45,947 nucleotides of DNA from REEB48 sp964355085 (GCA_964355085.1 CAYHBW010000005.1:1-45947), one strand, 5' to 3'; positions 1 through 8,284 are shown, numbered from the stretch's first letter. The notes: generated from the letters alone by a model not told the origin. A program made the numbers and translations.

Positions 1-153
1 AGCGACTGTTCTGCCCCTGAACTACTTTGGCATCATTTTAATATTACTACATATCATTCGCTGGGATTTATCTGCCTCTGGCAGAAAGCACTGTCCCGCC
101 ATAGTCGGGCAAGTCTGCTCCGCCAGCCGGCGGATGAGCTAAAGTGGCATTCA
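1..153. other. No gene recognised; GC-rich palindrome
   Basis: No convincing gene on either strand. A perfect hairpin (TCCGCC, loop AGCC, GGCGGA) lies near 119-134, just downstream of the VIT gene. It has no T-run, so it looks more like a REP-type palindrome than a terminator. An open frame crosses the window edge on the plus strand but resembles no family I know. Confidence 0.4.
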
Positions 154-843
154 TCAGACGATTGCGCTGATGAAATATCCTACATAATAAGATACCGCCG
201 CCGCAATACCACCGACGAAAAGCATCTCCATGCCCGACCATAGCCAATGCGCTTTCGTGATGACAGATCTCAACGATCCGACTGTGAAAAGCGCGAAGGA
301 AGTGGCCAAAATCGAATACAGAAAAATAGACTCCTGTGAAATCGAAAGAAAGGTGAACGGCAAAAGCGGAAGAGTTCCGGCAATGACAAAAGCGAAAAAG
401 GTCAGCGTCGCCCCCTTCCACTCGCTGCCATGTTCAGGATCGGCGAAGCCGAGTTCGTACTTCATCATGAAATCAACCCAGAATTTCTTATTCGACTTTA
501 TCAACGCCGTCAGCTGGCCGGAGGTCTCGACATCAAAACCGTGTTTTTCGAATATTTCCATGACTTCCTGATGCTCCTTTTCCGGAAGGTTTTCCACTTC
601 ATTCCATTCCCTCTTTTCCTCTTCCCTGTACAGGGCGTTTTCCGACCGGCTTCCCAGAAAATTACTGGCAGCCATGGAAAATCCGTCCGCAAGAAGATTC
701 GCGAATCCCAGGATTATGATCACCGAAGAACTCATACCGGCGCCGACCGCTCCGGCTACGACCGCAAAAGTCGTGATGATTCCGTCATTTGCTCCATAAA
801 CAAGATCCTTGATATAGTTTCCGACATTGAAGTGTTTCTCCAT
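154..843 (-). CDS. VIT1/CCC1-family divalent metal transporter
   Basis: The 229-residue product matches the VIT1/CCC1 family of Fe(II)/Mn(II) membrane transporters. The diagnostic N-terminal region (residues about 5-60: YIKDLVYGANDGIITTFAVV, then a glycine-rich helix and LADGFSMAASNFLGSRSE) is intact. A charged cytosolic segment follows (about 70-140), then three hydrophobic segments to the C-terminus. In this family it exports or stores iron or manganese. A TATTAT box lies 7 nt before the ATG, so the transcript would be nearly leaderless. It is monocistronic as far as can be seen, with no clear terminator. Confidence 0.85.
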   Translation of the reverse strand: MEKHFNVGNYIKDLVYGANDGIITTFAVVAGAVGAGMSSSVIIILGFANLLADGFSMAASNFLGSRSENALYREEEKREWNEVENLPEKEHQEVMEIFEKHGFDVETSGQLTALIKSNKKFWVDFMMKYELGFADPEHGSEWKGATLTFFAFVIAGTLPLLPFTFLSISQESIFLYSILATSFALFTVGSLRSVITKAHWLWSGMEMLFVGGIAAAVSYYVGYFISAIV

Positions 844-975
844 GATAGATATAATAACGAATAACGCGCTCCGAGTAAATGCGGGTATAGTACAGCCCCG
901 ACCATAATCGGGGAGCCGACATTTGGTCGACTTGGTAGTATGCGACCTTCCTCCATCCTCCGTAGCAGTTTAAGA

Positions 976-1046
976 GCGGGATTAGTATAGTGGCAGTACA
1001 CGACCTTCCCAAGGTTGGGGCGCCAGTTCGATTCTGGTATCCCGCT
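976..1046 (+). tRNA. tRNA-Gly (anticodon CCC)
   Basis: A full cloverleaf folds: acceptor stem 976-982 with 1039-1045 (7 bp), D stem 985-988 with 996-999, anticodon stem 1001-1005 with 1013-1017, T stem 1022-1026 with 1034-1038. The anticodon loop TTCCCAA gives CCC, reading GGG glycine codons. 1046 is the discriminator base and CCA is not encoded. It is the only tRNA I find in the window. Confidence 0.92.
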
Positions 1047-1051
1047 CAAAA

Positions 1052-1387
1052 TCACACTTCCTTACCACCGATTCTCTTCAGCGCGTCATTTTCCGTCCTA
1101 AGTCTGTTTATTTCTTCCTTCAACTCAACCATTTTTATTTCCCGGTTAACCATGAATCCGTTAATTCTTTCAATCTCTTTAGTCCTATCCAATTCCTTCG
1201 CCCTGGCTTCCAGCTCCCGCGAGCTTAAATCCAAAGACCGCTCTGCAAGAATACGGCTCTCCTCGGCATGAACATAAGTGTCGTTGACCCTGATCAGAAG
1301 TTCTTTTGAATTTTCTGGCAAACTTTCGAAATCAACTCCGGTTTTTTTAAGTTGCCGGATAAGAGTGGGGTGCAGTTTAATCTTCAT
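1052..1387 (-). CDS. Coiled-coil protein paired with FIST sensor
   Basis: This 111-residue, highly charged protein is predicted to be almost entirely helical. Residues about 25-105 have heptad character (LAERSLDLSSRELEARAKEL, then a helix with MVELKEEINRL). Both segments resemble linker helices that normally join FIST or PAS sensors to histidine kinase or GGDEF output domains, but no kinase, cyclase or receiver domain is present. The start codon lies inside the 3' end of the FIST gene (11-bp overlap), implying translational coupling. It may relay or scaffold FIST signalling; this is inference. Confidence 0.6.
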   Translation of the reverse strand: MKIKLHPTLIRQLKKTGVDFESLPENSKELLIRVNDTYVHAEESRILAERSLDLSSRELEARAKELDRTKEIERINGFMVNREIKMVELKEEINRLRTENDALKRIGGKEV

Positions 1388-2528
1388 AAAACAAAGTGAT
1401 TGTCATTGTCTGATTATGAAGCTGGCACTGCTTCTCCGTATTCACACTCGGACAGATTTCTCCATAGGAATAAAAACCTGTAATTGCAGCCGCATCACCG
1501 ATAACATATCGGACAGCATCCAATTCATCCTCAATACTCTCCTGCAAAACAAGCTTCCGCCCGATGCAACTGATCAGAATTCCGAGCTGAGGATTTTTCG
1601 TCTTCAGCAAAGTAAGACTCTGTTCTGCCGCTCCTGATGCACCGTCCACTAGGCGCTCAAAATTAGCCTTCATCAGTTTGGCCGGCACGCCCTCGGGCAT
1701 ATCGCCGGCAAAAGTCATACTGCCGTCTTTTTCATTTATGGCCAACAAAGTGCGGACAACCTCCACATCAACATCGCCTTCTTTAATGCGCAAACTTAAA
1801 GGGAAAAGCAATCCTGTCCCTGGCAAGCCCGCAGCCTTCTCCCCTAAATAATTCTTGTACAATTCAAGAGCGGATTGTCCGTCCAATTCATAAAGAATAT
1901 TACCTTTGGATTTGGTGATTTTCCTCTCCGGACCGAAAGAATCCCATCCGCCAAGAGAGCCGTATCCGACTTTCAAATTCTTGCTATAAAAACCAATCGC
2001 CACGATATTTCCTTCTTTTGCCGGACCATCAACTCCGACATAAGTATGCATAAATTTACTGCCGTCGCCGACAAGTCCGCCGGTCACCGCAACATTCCTG
2101 GGAAATCTGGAAATCAGACCGCCCACAAGCGCTGTCCCGTTTACCCTAAGCCCATCGGAGAAGACCATGACATGGACAAGTCCTTCGGAAGGAAAATGAG
2201 ATGCGAGATCGGCGCCGGCTGCAAAACTTTCACCGACATTCTTGATTTCACGATCCGCCAATACCAGCTTTGTGCTATCGAAGCGTATGGCAGTCAAGGA
2301 AATGCAGTCGTCGGATACTGTCGTACCGACAATCTCTCCTGCCGTTGACGCAGTCACTATCCTGGCATCCGGATACCATTTTCTTATCTGATTGAAATAT
2401 ATCTCATCGCGCACAAGATCAGAACCCCCGAAAACAAGCACAAGTTGCGCCTGTCCCGCCAGCCGATTCGTGCCAATGTCCTGCCATCCGTATTTTCCTC
2501 CCCATTTTTTCTGCTCAGTCGTGATCAT
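1377..2528 (-). CDS. FIST N/C-domain ligand-binding sensor protein
   Basis: The 383-residue protein has the FIST_N domain (about 20-220, with VLVFGGSDLV, then ASTAGEI and TGGLVGDG) followed by FIST_C (about 225-380, ending ICPSVNTEKQCQLHNQTMTI). FIST domains are predicted to bind small ligands such as amino acids and usually feed a kinase or cyclase. No signal peptide or membrane segment is visible, so it should be cytosolic. It heads a two-gene unit with the overlapping coiled-coil gene. A TATAAT box lies 14 nt upstream of the ATG, giving a leader of only about 7 nt. Confidence 0.85.
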   Translation of the reverse strand: MITTEQKKWGGKYGWQDIGTNRLAGQAQLVLVFGGSDLVRDEIYFNQIRKWYPDARIVTASTAGEIVGTTVSDDCISLTAIRFDSTKLVLADREIKNVGESFAAGADLASHFPSEGLVHVMVFSDGLRVNGTALVGGLISRFPRNVAVTGGLVGDGSKFMHTYVGVDGPAKEGNIVAIGFYSKNLKVGYGSLGGWDSFGPERKITKSKGNILYELDGQSALELYKNYLGEKAAGLPGTGLLFPLSLRIKEGDVDVEVVRTLLAINEKDGSMTFAGDMPEGVPAKLMKANFERLVDGASGAAEQSLTLLKTKNPQLGILISCIGRKLVLQESIEDELDAVRYVIGDAAAITGFYSYGEICPSVNTEKQCQLHNQTMTITLFYED

Positions 2529-2575
2529 GATTATTTGTAATCATTATAACATTTAGATCAACGGCAGAATTAAGA

Positions 2576-3163
2576 TCAATTCAGGACGACTCTCTCTCCA
2601 TCCCATCCGAAAACGGAAGAAAAAATCATTATGCTGCTTTCTGATCTCGTTTTTCCAAGCCAGGAATTGAAATCCAGGTTTTTCAAAGTCATCCTCCCTT
2701 CAAGAATTTCCTTGCGCGCCTGCGGTAGAAGGATTTGCGCCTTGAAATCTTCGAGATTCAATCCGTAAAGCTTCTCAACGCCTTCCTCCGTATCCGCCCT
2801 TCCGTCCAATGCTTTTTCTATATTCCTGCCGGAAATCTCATCGATTTCAGACCGGCCCATGATCGATTCCAATTCGCGATATATTATTTCTCTGGAAATC
2901 GCCTCATCAATCACCGCCCGCTTGAGTTCATTGTAAGATTCGCGGCTTTCAAGCTTCGTCGGATCGCCGCCGGAATAAATCATGGCGTTCTGGTAATAAG
3001 TGTAAGCCAGGGACAGATCGCGATCTATTTCATTGCTGTAAATCGGAAGAAAATTCACGAAAACCAGCGGGAAAAATCCCCCCCAGGCCGCCTTGTATCC
3101 GAATAAACCGATTGCCATCAGGATTGCAAATGTTATTGCTGATTTTGAAAAAGACATGTTCAT
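2576..3163 (-). CDS. Membrane-anchored SurA-N-like hypothetical protein
   Basis: The 195-residue product has one N-terminal hydrophobic segment (about 8-38), probably an uncleaved anchor, followed by a charged helical domain outside the membrane. Segments such as ELKRAVIDEAISREIIYREL and EEGVEKLYGLNLEDFKAQIL resemble the helical N-terminal domain of SurA-type periplasmic chaperones, but no PPIase domain follows. The start overlaps the stop of the FtsB-like gene by 4 nt (ATGA), so the two are co-translated. Function is not established. Confidence 0.55.
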   Translation of the reverse strand: MNMSFSKSAITFAILMAIGLFGYKAAWGGFFPLVFVNFLPIYSNEIDRDLSLAYTYYQNAMIYSGGDPTKLESRESYNELKRAVIDEAISREIIYRELESIMGRSEIDEISGRNIEKALDGRADTEEGVEKLYGLNLEDFKAQILLPQARKEILEGRMTLKNLDFNSWLGKTRSESSIMIFSSVFGWDGERVVLN

Positions 3164-3444
3164 TCAGTGGTTGTAGATTGCCCGGACGGCACGACGATTA
3201 TCAGTTTTTCGCCTGGATTCTTGTAGTTGAACCGGCCACGAAGCTCCTTTTCAAGATTTTCCGGAATCCGCAGATAATCCAGATCGGACTTCAGATTCAT
3301 GCTGTCTGCGCTCAAAGCGGACAAGCGGGCCCGCAAAGCATCGGAGGCCGCGGACATACTTCTCCCGGAGAAATAAAGCTGGCCGCTTACAAAAAATAAG
3401 GCGCCTCCGACTATCAGGACTATGATTGAAATTAAGCGTCTCAT
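3160..3444 (-). CDS. FtsB/DivIC-like septum formation initiator
   Basis: This short bitopic protein has an N-terminal membrane helix (about residues 3-22 from MRRLIS), a short coiled coil, and a C-terminal NLEKELRGRFNYKNPGEKLIIVV motif typical of FtsB/DivIC. In that family it links FtsL and FtsQ at the division site. I chose the ATG at 3444; an ATG at 3453 would add three residues but lies inside an inverted repeat that abuts this codon. It overlaps the next gene by 4 nt. Confidence 0.75.
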   Translation of the reverse strand: MRRLISIIVLIVGGALFFVSGQLYFSGRSMSAASDALRARLSALSADSMNLKSDLDYLRIPENLEKELRGRFNYKNPGEKLIIVVPSGQSTTTE

Positions 3445-3565
3445 CCCACACATAACGAGGACTGCGCGTTGCGCAACCTTGTCATATTAATAAGCAACCT
3501 TTTATTACTGAAACCGATAAATATTTTCATGATAAGCAGGATATTCTGTCCTTGTTATGTGTGGG
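3445..3565. repeat. MITE-like 121-bp inverted-repeat element
   Basis: 18-bp arms at 3445-3462 (CCCACACATAACGAGGAC) and 3548-3565 match with one mismatch as an inverted repeat, enclosing about 85 bp with no recognisable gene. The left end abuts the ftsB-like ATG. The arms resemble those of the GIY-YIG element at 14369-14561 (C-run, ACAC, TAA). I found no target duplication. Confidence 0.45.
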
Positions 3566-3584
3566 GCTCATCCCTTTTATTTTA

Positions 3585-5456
3585 TCACTTTTTCAGAAGT
3601 TCTTTAAAGACGCTGGCCGGCACATCAATCTTATTTTTCATGCCGATTTCCTTAAGTTTTTCTTTCCCGCGCTGCTGTTTTTTCCAAAGCTTCATCTTGC
3701 GGGTTATATCACCTCCATTCTTGCCGAAATTTCCGAGCTCCTTCTTGATTGCGGGAATGGTTTCCCTGGCGATCACCTTGCCGCCGACAACCGCCTGTAT
3801 CGCCTGGGAAAACTGAAGCTGCGGAAGAAGGTCTTTGAGCCGCTCGACAGTCTTTCTGGCGTCGCGGTCAAGATCGTCCCTATGGACAATCCGCGTCAAT
3901 CCTCCGACATCATGGCCGGCGACCAGAACTTCCAATTTTGCGACATCGGCTTTCTCATACGAAGCGATTTCATAACTCAACGAAGCGTATCCGGCGGAAA
4001 TCGATTTCAATTGATCGTCAAAATCCCTGATGAGGTCCGACAACGGCAGATTTGCGGAAATCAACATAATCTTTCCCAGCATCGTGGTATTTATATTGTA
4101 CAGACGGAAAGTCTCCTGCAAACGGAGGACCGTCCCCACGTATTCAGCCGGAACAAGGATATCGATCTTGGCGATCGGCTCCAGAACTTCCATGTAATTA
4201 TCGGGGAAATCCTTGGGGTTGGTCACCAGAAGCCACTCGCCGTTCTGGAATCTGACCTTGTAGGAAACCGACGGAAAGCTGTGAACCGTCCGGATATTGA
4301 ATTCCTTTTCCAGACGTTCGGCGGTTATCTCGAAATGAAGCTTTCCCAGAAAACCAGTCTTGAATCCTCTGCCCAGAAATTCATTGAAATCCGCTTCGAA
4401 TTTAAGCGCGGAATCATTGAGTTTAAGTTTTCCGAGCGCGGTTTTCAGATCCTCATAATTGTCGCTTTCTTCCGGATAAAAAGAAACGAAGACCACAGGT
4501 TGCGGATCTTTGTAACCGGCAAGGGCCAGATCTTTCGGATCGGCTTTCTCGAGCGCCCGCTTAAGAATTATCGTATCCCCGATCTTCAAGGATTCCGGAT
4601 TCTTTATCCCGGTGGCGATNNNNNNNNNNCCTATTTTAATTTTTTCCGTCTCTTTAAGCCCGGTGGCGATATAACCGATCTGGCCTTCCGCGATGTCTTT
4701 ATCAATATTCATCTGCGGAGAAAAATGGCCGATCTCTTTTATTTTGAATGTCGTCTTTGTCGCGACAAGATGCGCATCATCGGTATCGGCTATCTTTCCG
4801 TTGAATACCCGGACAGTGGCGACCACGCCCTTATGCTCATGGTAAAAAGAATCGAAAATGAGAGCGCGAAAATTATTCGTCTCAATCGGAGGTAGCGCGA
4901 ATTTTCTGGCTGAAGGAGCGGGAATATTTTCAATCACCGCGCCCAGCAACTCCTCCACTCCAAGACCGGTTTTTCCGGATACCCGGAAAATTTCAGATTC
5001 CGGAACCTCCAGAAGTTCGGCAGTACTTTTTACGACTTCATCGGCAAGATGCGGAGTCAGATCGACTTTATTGACCGCTCCGACGATTTTCAAACCCGCG
5101 CGCTTTGCGGCATTGAAATTCGCCAGCGTCTGCGCCTGGATGCCCTGGGAAGCATCCACGAGAAGTATCGCCCCTTCGACAGCGGCTAAAGCCCTGGAAA
5201 CTTCGTAGGAAAAATCAGTATGCCCCGGAGTATCGATGAGATTCAGAACGTAATCCTGGCCTTTATGGGAATATTTCATCCGCACCGGCGCCATTTTAAT
5301 GGTGATTCCGCGTTCACGCTCTGATTCCAGCTGATCCAGATATTGCTCCTTCATGCGGCGTTTTTCGACTGTCCCGGTGATTTCCAAAAGACGGTCAGCC
5401 AAAGTGGACTTCCCGTGATCGACATGGGCGATTATGCAAAAGTTCCTGATATTCAT
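3585..5456 (-). CDS. Elongation factor 4 (LepA), scaffold gap inside
   Basis: This translational GTPase back-translocates or rescues stalled ribosomes. Residues 10-17 are AHVDHGKS (G1), 75-79 DTPGH (G3), 129-132 NKVD (G4). The EF-G-like domains and the LepA-specific C-terminus (GGDITRKMKLWKKQQ) follow. Ten Ns at 4620-4629 interrupt the gene. The sequences on both sides encode the same segment twice (IATGLKETEKIKI before the gap, IATGIKNPESLKIGDT after it), where the family has one copy. The 623-residue length is therefore probably inflated by about 20 residues through a scaffold join of two variants. Confidence 0.93.
   Translation of the reverse strand: MNIRNFCIIAHVDHGKSTLADRLLEITGTVEKRRMKEQYLDQLESERERGITIKMAPVRMKYSHKGQDYVLNLIDTPGHTDFSYEVSRALAAVEGAILLVDASQGIQAQTLANFNAAKRAGLKIVGAVNKVDLTPHLADEVVKSTAELLEVPESEIFRVSGKTGLGVEELLGAVIENIPAPSARKFALPPIETNNFRALIFDSFYHEHKGVVATVRVFNGKIADTDDAHLVATKTTFKIKEIGHFSPQMNIDKDIAEGQIGYIATGLKETEKIKIXXXXIATGIKNPESLKIGDTIILKRALEKADPKDLALAGYKDPQPVVFVSFYPEESDNYEDLKTALGKLKLNDSALKFEADFNEFLGRGFKTGFLGKLHFEITAERLEKEFNIRTVHSFPSVSYKVRFQNGEWLLVTNPKDFPDNYMEVLEPIAKIDILVPAEYVGTVLRLQETFRLYNINTTMLGKIMLISANLPLSDLIRDFDDQLKSISAGYASLSYEIASYEKADVAKLEVLVAGHDVGGLTRIVHRDDLDRDARKTVERLKDLLPQLQFSQAIQAVVGGKVIARETIPAIKKELGNFGKNGGDITRKMKLWKKQQRGKEKLKEIGMKNKIDVPASVFKELLKK
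4620..4629. other. Assembly gap (10 N)
   Basis: A run of ten Ns, the usual scaffolding placeholder, sits in lepA. The 12 bases ATCGCCACCGGG (gene sense) occur on both sides, and the sequence after them differs. This suggests that contig ends carrying divergent alleles were joined. Confidence 0.95.
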
Positions 5457-5499
5457 TATCTGATGATTTTATATCAAAACCATCCAAAAATAAAGAAAA

Positions 5500-5525
5500 A
5501 TCCCGGCCGGATCGTCTGCCGGAAT
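5500..5525 (-). terminator. Terminator of the GT4 gene
   Basis: In minus-strand sense: stem ATTCCGGC / GCCGGGAT (8 bp, one G-T pair), 10-nt loop, then TTTTTC. It follows the glycosyltransferase stop. Confidence 0.65.
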
Positions 5526-5559
5526 ATCGCCGTCCGGCATTAGATTATCATGGAATTTT

Positions 5560-6645
5560 TCAGACCAAGACAGCGCCTTGAACTATTTTTTTGATCCGGT
5601 TTTCAAATTTTGTCCTGGAAAATCTTTTAGCCGACTCGCGTATGAAATTTTCGTCAAAAGACGACAGCAGGAATTTCTTGACGGCGAGAACAAGATCGTC
5701 AACCGTCTGATTCCTGAAAAGAACGCCGGTCACGCCGTCCTGGATAATCTCCCGGGCTCCGCCCTGCGAATAAGCTATCACCGGCGTACCGCAAGCCTGC
5801 GCTTCCGCCGCCACAAGGCCGAAATCCTCTTCCTGGGGGAATATCACCGCCTCGGCTCCGTTATAAAAAGTCCGCAATTCTTCTTCCTGCATGAACGGAA
5901 GGAAATGTATGCGCGATGAGCGGACCATTTTTTTGATATTTTCCAATTCAGGGCCGTCTCCGATCACGATCAGCGGAAGATTCAGCCGGTTGAACGCCTG
6001 TATTATGAGATCGAACTTTTTATAATGAAGAATCCTTCCGACAGCCAGAAAATAACCCTGCTTTTTTATTCTCTTATCGCGATAAAAAACCTTCAGATCC
6101 ACCGGCGGGTAAAGCACCTCGGCATCCCGACGATAATATTGCCTTATCTTATCGGCGATATAATTTGAATTGGCGAAAATATGCTTCGGCCTCTGCCCGG
6201 CCTTGAAATCCCAATTCCGCAGATACCAGAATGCCGGCGCCGTCGCCAGCTCCATGGCCGGACCAAGATTGAAATATCTCTGTGATTCCCAGGCGTATCG
6301 GAGCGGCGTATGGCAATACGCGATATGCGCTGACTTGTCGGAGTGGCGGATTCCCTTTCCATAACCGGCACTGGAAGAAAGCACGACATCGAACTCCGAT
6401 CCGAGATTCATGCGGTTCGCGGCAAAAGGCATGAGCGGAATGAATGGCCGGTGATTTTTAGAGACAAACTCGCTGTCCAAAAAACTCGTCCCCTTGACCC
6501 TTCCGTCAAACCGGTTCATTGTCCTGTTTTTATCATGCAAAAGAGTGAATATCGGAGCATCGGGAAAAATTCCGGCGAAAGATTCAAGCACTCTTTCCGC
6601 TCCTCCGTATTGATTCAGGTAATCGTGGACTAAGGCGATTTTCAT
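5560..6645 (-). CDS. Group 1 (GT4) glycosyltransferase
   Basis: The 361-residue protein begins MKIALVHDYLNQYGGAERVL, a classic GT4 opening that binds the acceptor. The donor-binding C-terminal Rossmann domain shows AVGRILHYKKFDLIIQAF, then PQEEDFGLVAAEAQACGTPV with the EX7E motif and GGAREII. It should transfer a nucleotide-activated sugar to a surface glycan or lipid carrier. I reject a start 39 residues upstream, because that extension is not family-like and the ATG at 6645 has TATACA exactly 6 nt before it. It is divergent from the sugar-phosphate transferase with only 25 bp between start codons. Confidence 0.88.
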   Translation of the reverse strand: MKIALVHDYLNQYGGAERVLESFAGIFPDAPIFTLLHDKNRTMNRFDGRVKGTSFLDSEFVSKNHRPFIPLMPFAANRMNLGSEFDVVLSSSAGYGKGIRHSDKSAHIAYCHTPLRYAWESQRYFNLGPAMELATAPAFWYLRNWDFKAGQRPKHIFANSNYIADKIRQYYRRDAEVLYPPVDLKVFYRDKRIKKQGYFLAVGRILHYKKFDLIIQAFNRLNLPLIVIGDGPELENIKKMVRSSRIHFLPFMQEEELRTFYNGAEAVIFPQEEDFGLVAAEAQACGTPVIAYSQGGAREIIQDGVTGVLFRNQTVDDLVLAVKKFLLSSFDENFIRESAKRFSRTKFENRIKKIVQGAVLV

Positions 6646-6651
6646 AACAAG

Positions 6652-6659
6652 TGTATAAT
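6652..6659. promoter_or_regulatory. Overlapping divergent -10 elements
   Basis: Within the 25-bp gap between divergent starts, TATACA (minus sense, 6652-6657) lies 6 nt before the GT4 ATG, and TATAAT (plus sense, 6654-6659) lies 11 nt before the sugar transferase ATG. The two -10 boxes overlap, so transcription in the two directions may be mutually exclusive. Confidence 0.5.
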
Positions 6660-6670
6660 AAACAGATAAG

Positions 6671-7276
6671 ATGACATATAGAATTATAAAACGAATAATC
6701 GATGTTGTGGGAGCGTTTTTGGGGATAACTGTAACGTTGATTCTGTATCCGTTCATCGCCATCGCTATAAAACTGGAATCCAGGGGACCTGTATTCGTTT
6801 CCCTGCAAAGAGTCAGTTCGGGGAAAACAATTCGGGCTTATAAATTCAGATCAATGAAGGATGGGACGCATCTGCAGAAATACGGCGAATTGGCGCATCT
6901 CAATGAACGCAAAGACGGTCCGTTTTTCAAGATCAAAAACGATCCGCGCCTGACCCGTGTCGGAAAACTCATCCGCAAATTCCGGTTGGATGAATTTCCG
7001 CAGTTCATAAATGTCCTGAAGGGTGAAATGTCCATTGTCGGACCGCGTCCGCATGAGCCGGAAGAGATCGGCCGATATCCGGAAAAATTCAGGAATCTTC
7101 CACTGGCCAAATCCGGAATCACCGGATATTCACAGGTCAACGGCGCCTCCAGCCTTCCGTTTCTGAAAGAACTGGAGCTGGATGAATACTATGTGAATAA
7201 TCAGTCGGTTATTTTCGATCTTAAAATAATCCTGAAAACTTTCCTGATTCTGCTTTTCGATCCGAGCGCGGTATAA
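6671..7276 (+). CDS. Undecaprenyl-phosphate sugar phosphotransferase
   Basis: This 201-residue bacterial sugar transferase (PF02397, WcaJ/WbaP C-terminal type) starts glycan synthesis by moving a sugar-1-phosphate to undecaprenyl phosphate. One N-terminal membrane/re-entrant helix (about 8-33) precedes the catalytic domain. Family motifs include YKFRSM, RKFRLDEFPQFINVLKGEMS, VGPRP and SGITGYSQVNG. It lacks the extra N-terminal helices and CoA-binding fold of long members. The adjacent divergent GT4 probably acts in the same glycan pathway. Confidence 0.9.
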   Translation: MTYRIIKRIIDVVGAFLGITVTLILYPFIAIAIKLESRGPVFVSLQRVSSGKTIRAYKFRSMKDGTHLQKYGELAHLNERKDGPFFKIKNDPRLTRVGKLIRKFRLDEFPQFINVLKGEMSIVGPRPHEPEEIGRYPEKFRNLPLAKSGITGYSQVNGASSLPFLKELELDEYYVNNQSVIFDLKIILKTFLILLFDPSAV

Positions 7277-7283
7277 TCAAATC

Positions 7284-7787
7284 ATGACGAAAAGAAAAGG
7301 ATTTTCTCTTCTGGAGGTCATCGTCTACACGGCCATAATCGGAGTCGTCGGAACTTTGATGACCGGAATTCTCGTGAGTCTCCTTAAAATCCAGAATCTT
7401 CAGGTAGCCACGACCGATGTGCATCAGCAGATCAATTTTGTCATTCTCAATATCCAGCGGTTTGTCCGGGCCTCATCCGCAATAAACATGGTGAATAATG
7501 ATGAAGATCCGGTATTGACCCTGACAATGGCGGATTCGACAAAAAATCCGACCCTGATTTACAGGACCGGAACAAGAATATATCTGAAAGAAGGGACATC
7601 GATGGAAGTTCCCCTCACTTCAAATGACGTGACCGTGGAAGATCTGCAATTCATAAAAATATCTTCGGCAGCCGGATTCGACTCAATTCAATTCACCGTA
7701 TCCATGAGCTACGCCACCGAAAATCCGCAGCGGGAGTTTTCAAAGACGATCACCTCGACCGTCGCCCACTTCAACCCGGAAAGCTGA
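7284..7787 (+). CDS. Type IV pilin-like (pseudopilin) protein
   Basis: The 167-residue protein has a type III signal peptide: MTKRKG followed by FSLLEVIVYTAIIGVVGTLM, with the PilD cleavage site after Gly6 and Glu5 of the mature form. The rest is a globular, beta-rich domain of no specific family. It is probably a minor pilin or pseudopilin for type IV pili or DNA uptake, both common in this lineage. It begins 7 nt after the sugar transferase stop, so the two are co-transcribed, and ends at a strong terminator. Confidence 0.82.
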   Translation: MTKRKGFSLLEVIVYTAIIGVVGTLMTGILVSLLKIQNLQVATTDVHQQINFVILNIQRFVRASSAINMVNNDEDPVLTLTMADSTKNPTLIYRTGTRIYLKEGTSMEVPLTSNDVTVEDLQFIKISSAAGFDSIQFTVSMSYATENPQREFSKTITSTVAHFNPES

Positions 7788-7811
7788 ATATCCCATGCCG
7801 GGATATTTTTT
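7788..7811 (+). terminator. Terminator after pseudopilin gene
   Basis: Stem ATATCCC / GGGATAT with loop ATGCC, then six Ts. It starts at the base after the stop codon and sits between convergent genes. Confidence 0.85.
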
Positions 7812-8229
7812 AATCAAAATAATTTTTTCCGGTTTTATAGGCCTCTAACGCACTGGCGCATCCCTTGAACATCGGCTCCGGTAATTCATCCGGATCATAC
7901 CAGCCCCATCCTTCGCATTTTTCCGGCTCCATGACCTTCGGCTCGCCGGATTTCCAGTCCGCCAATAAAGCGACATCCACAAAATGCTTTTCATAGAATC
8001 TGAAATTCAAAAGACGAAGAAATCGGATATTGCCGATCTCCATCCCTGTCTCCTCCGCTGTTTCCCGTCTGGCGCAGTCCGTAAATGACTCTCCCCAATC
8101 AAGCTTGCCGCCCGGGAATGTGTAATCTCCCGCGCCATGCGCACCCTTTCTCTTACCAAGAAGAACCTTCCCGCCTTTCAGGATCATGACGGCGATTCCG
8201 CATTTGGGATATTTGATTTCTTTTTCCAT
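7810..8229 (-). CDS. NUDIX hydrolase, NUDT15/MutT-like
   Basis: The 139-residue enzyme carries a perfect Nudix box (GGKLDWGESFTDCARRETAE then ETGM; GX5EX7REUXEEXGU) at about residues 40-63. The preceding GAHGAGDYTFPGG resembles NUDT15-like nucleotide triphosphate diphosphatases. The likely role is cleaning oxidised or non-canonical nucleotides from the pool, though substrate cannot be read from sequence. It converges on the pseudopilin gene and is divergent from the next small gene. Confidence 0.88.
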   Translation of the reverse strand: MEKEIKYPKCGIAVMILKGGKVLLGKRKGAHGAGDYTFPGGKLDWGESFTDCARRETAEETGMEIGNIRFLRLLNFRFYEKHFVDVALLADWKSGEPKVMEPEKCEGWGWYDPDELPEPMFKGCASALEAYKTGKNYFD

Positions 8230-8232
8230 ACA

Positions 8233-8260
8233 TTGACCTTACATCATAATCTGATATATT
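8233..8260 (+). promoter_or_regulatory. Promoter of small gene 8285
   Basis: -35 TTGACC at 8233-8238, 16-nt spacer, -10 TATATT at 8255-8260; predicted start near 8267. An AAGGAAG ribosome site (8275-8281) precedes the ATG at 8285. Confidence 0.6.
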
Positions 8261-8284
8261 TGAAGAAGCGCAAAAAGGAAGATC

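Noticed and set aside
861..975. tRNA-like fragments upstream of tRNA-Gly (GCGGGTATAGTAC, GGTAGTATGCGACCTTCC)
   Set aside because: Pieces resemble D-arm and anticodon-stem sequence but no acceptor stem or T-loop pairs, so there is no second tRNA. A decayed copy is possible but cannot be shown.
756..1055. Minus-strand reading frame with GIPESNW across the tRNA
   Set aside because: It is antisense to the tRNA-Gly gene, a well-known source of spurious proteins, and overlaps the VIT gene start.
3552..4895. Long plus-strand frame of 447 codons over lepA
   Set aside because: It is the mirror of lepA codons and shows no family features; the lepA motifs on the other strand are unambiguous.
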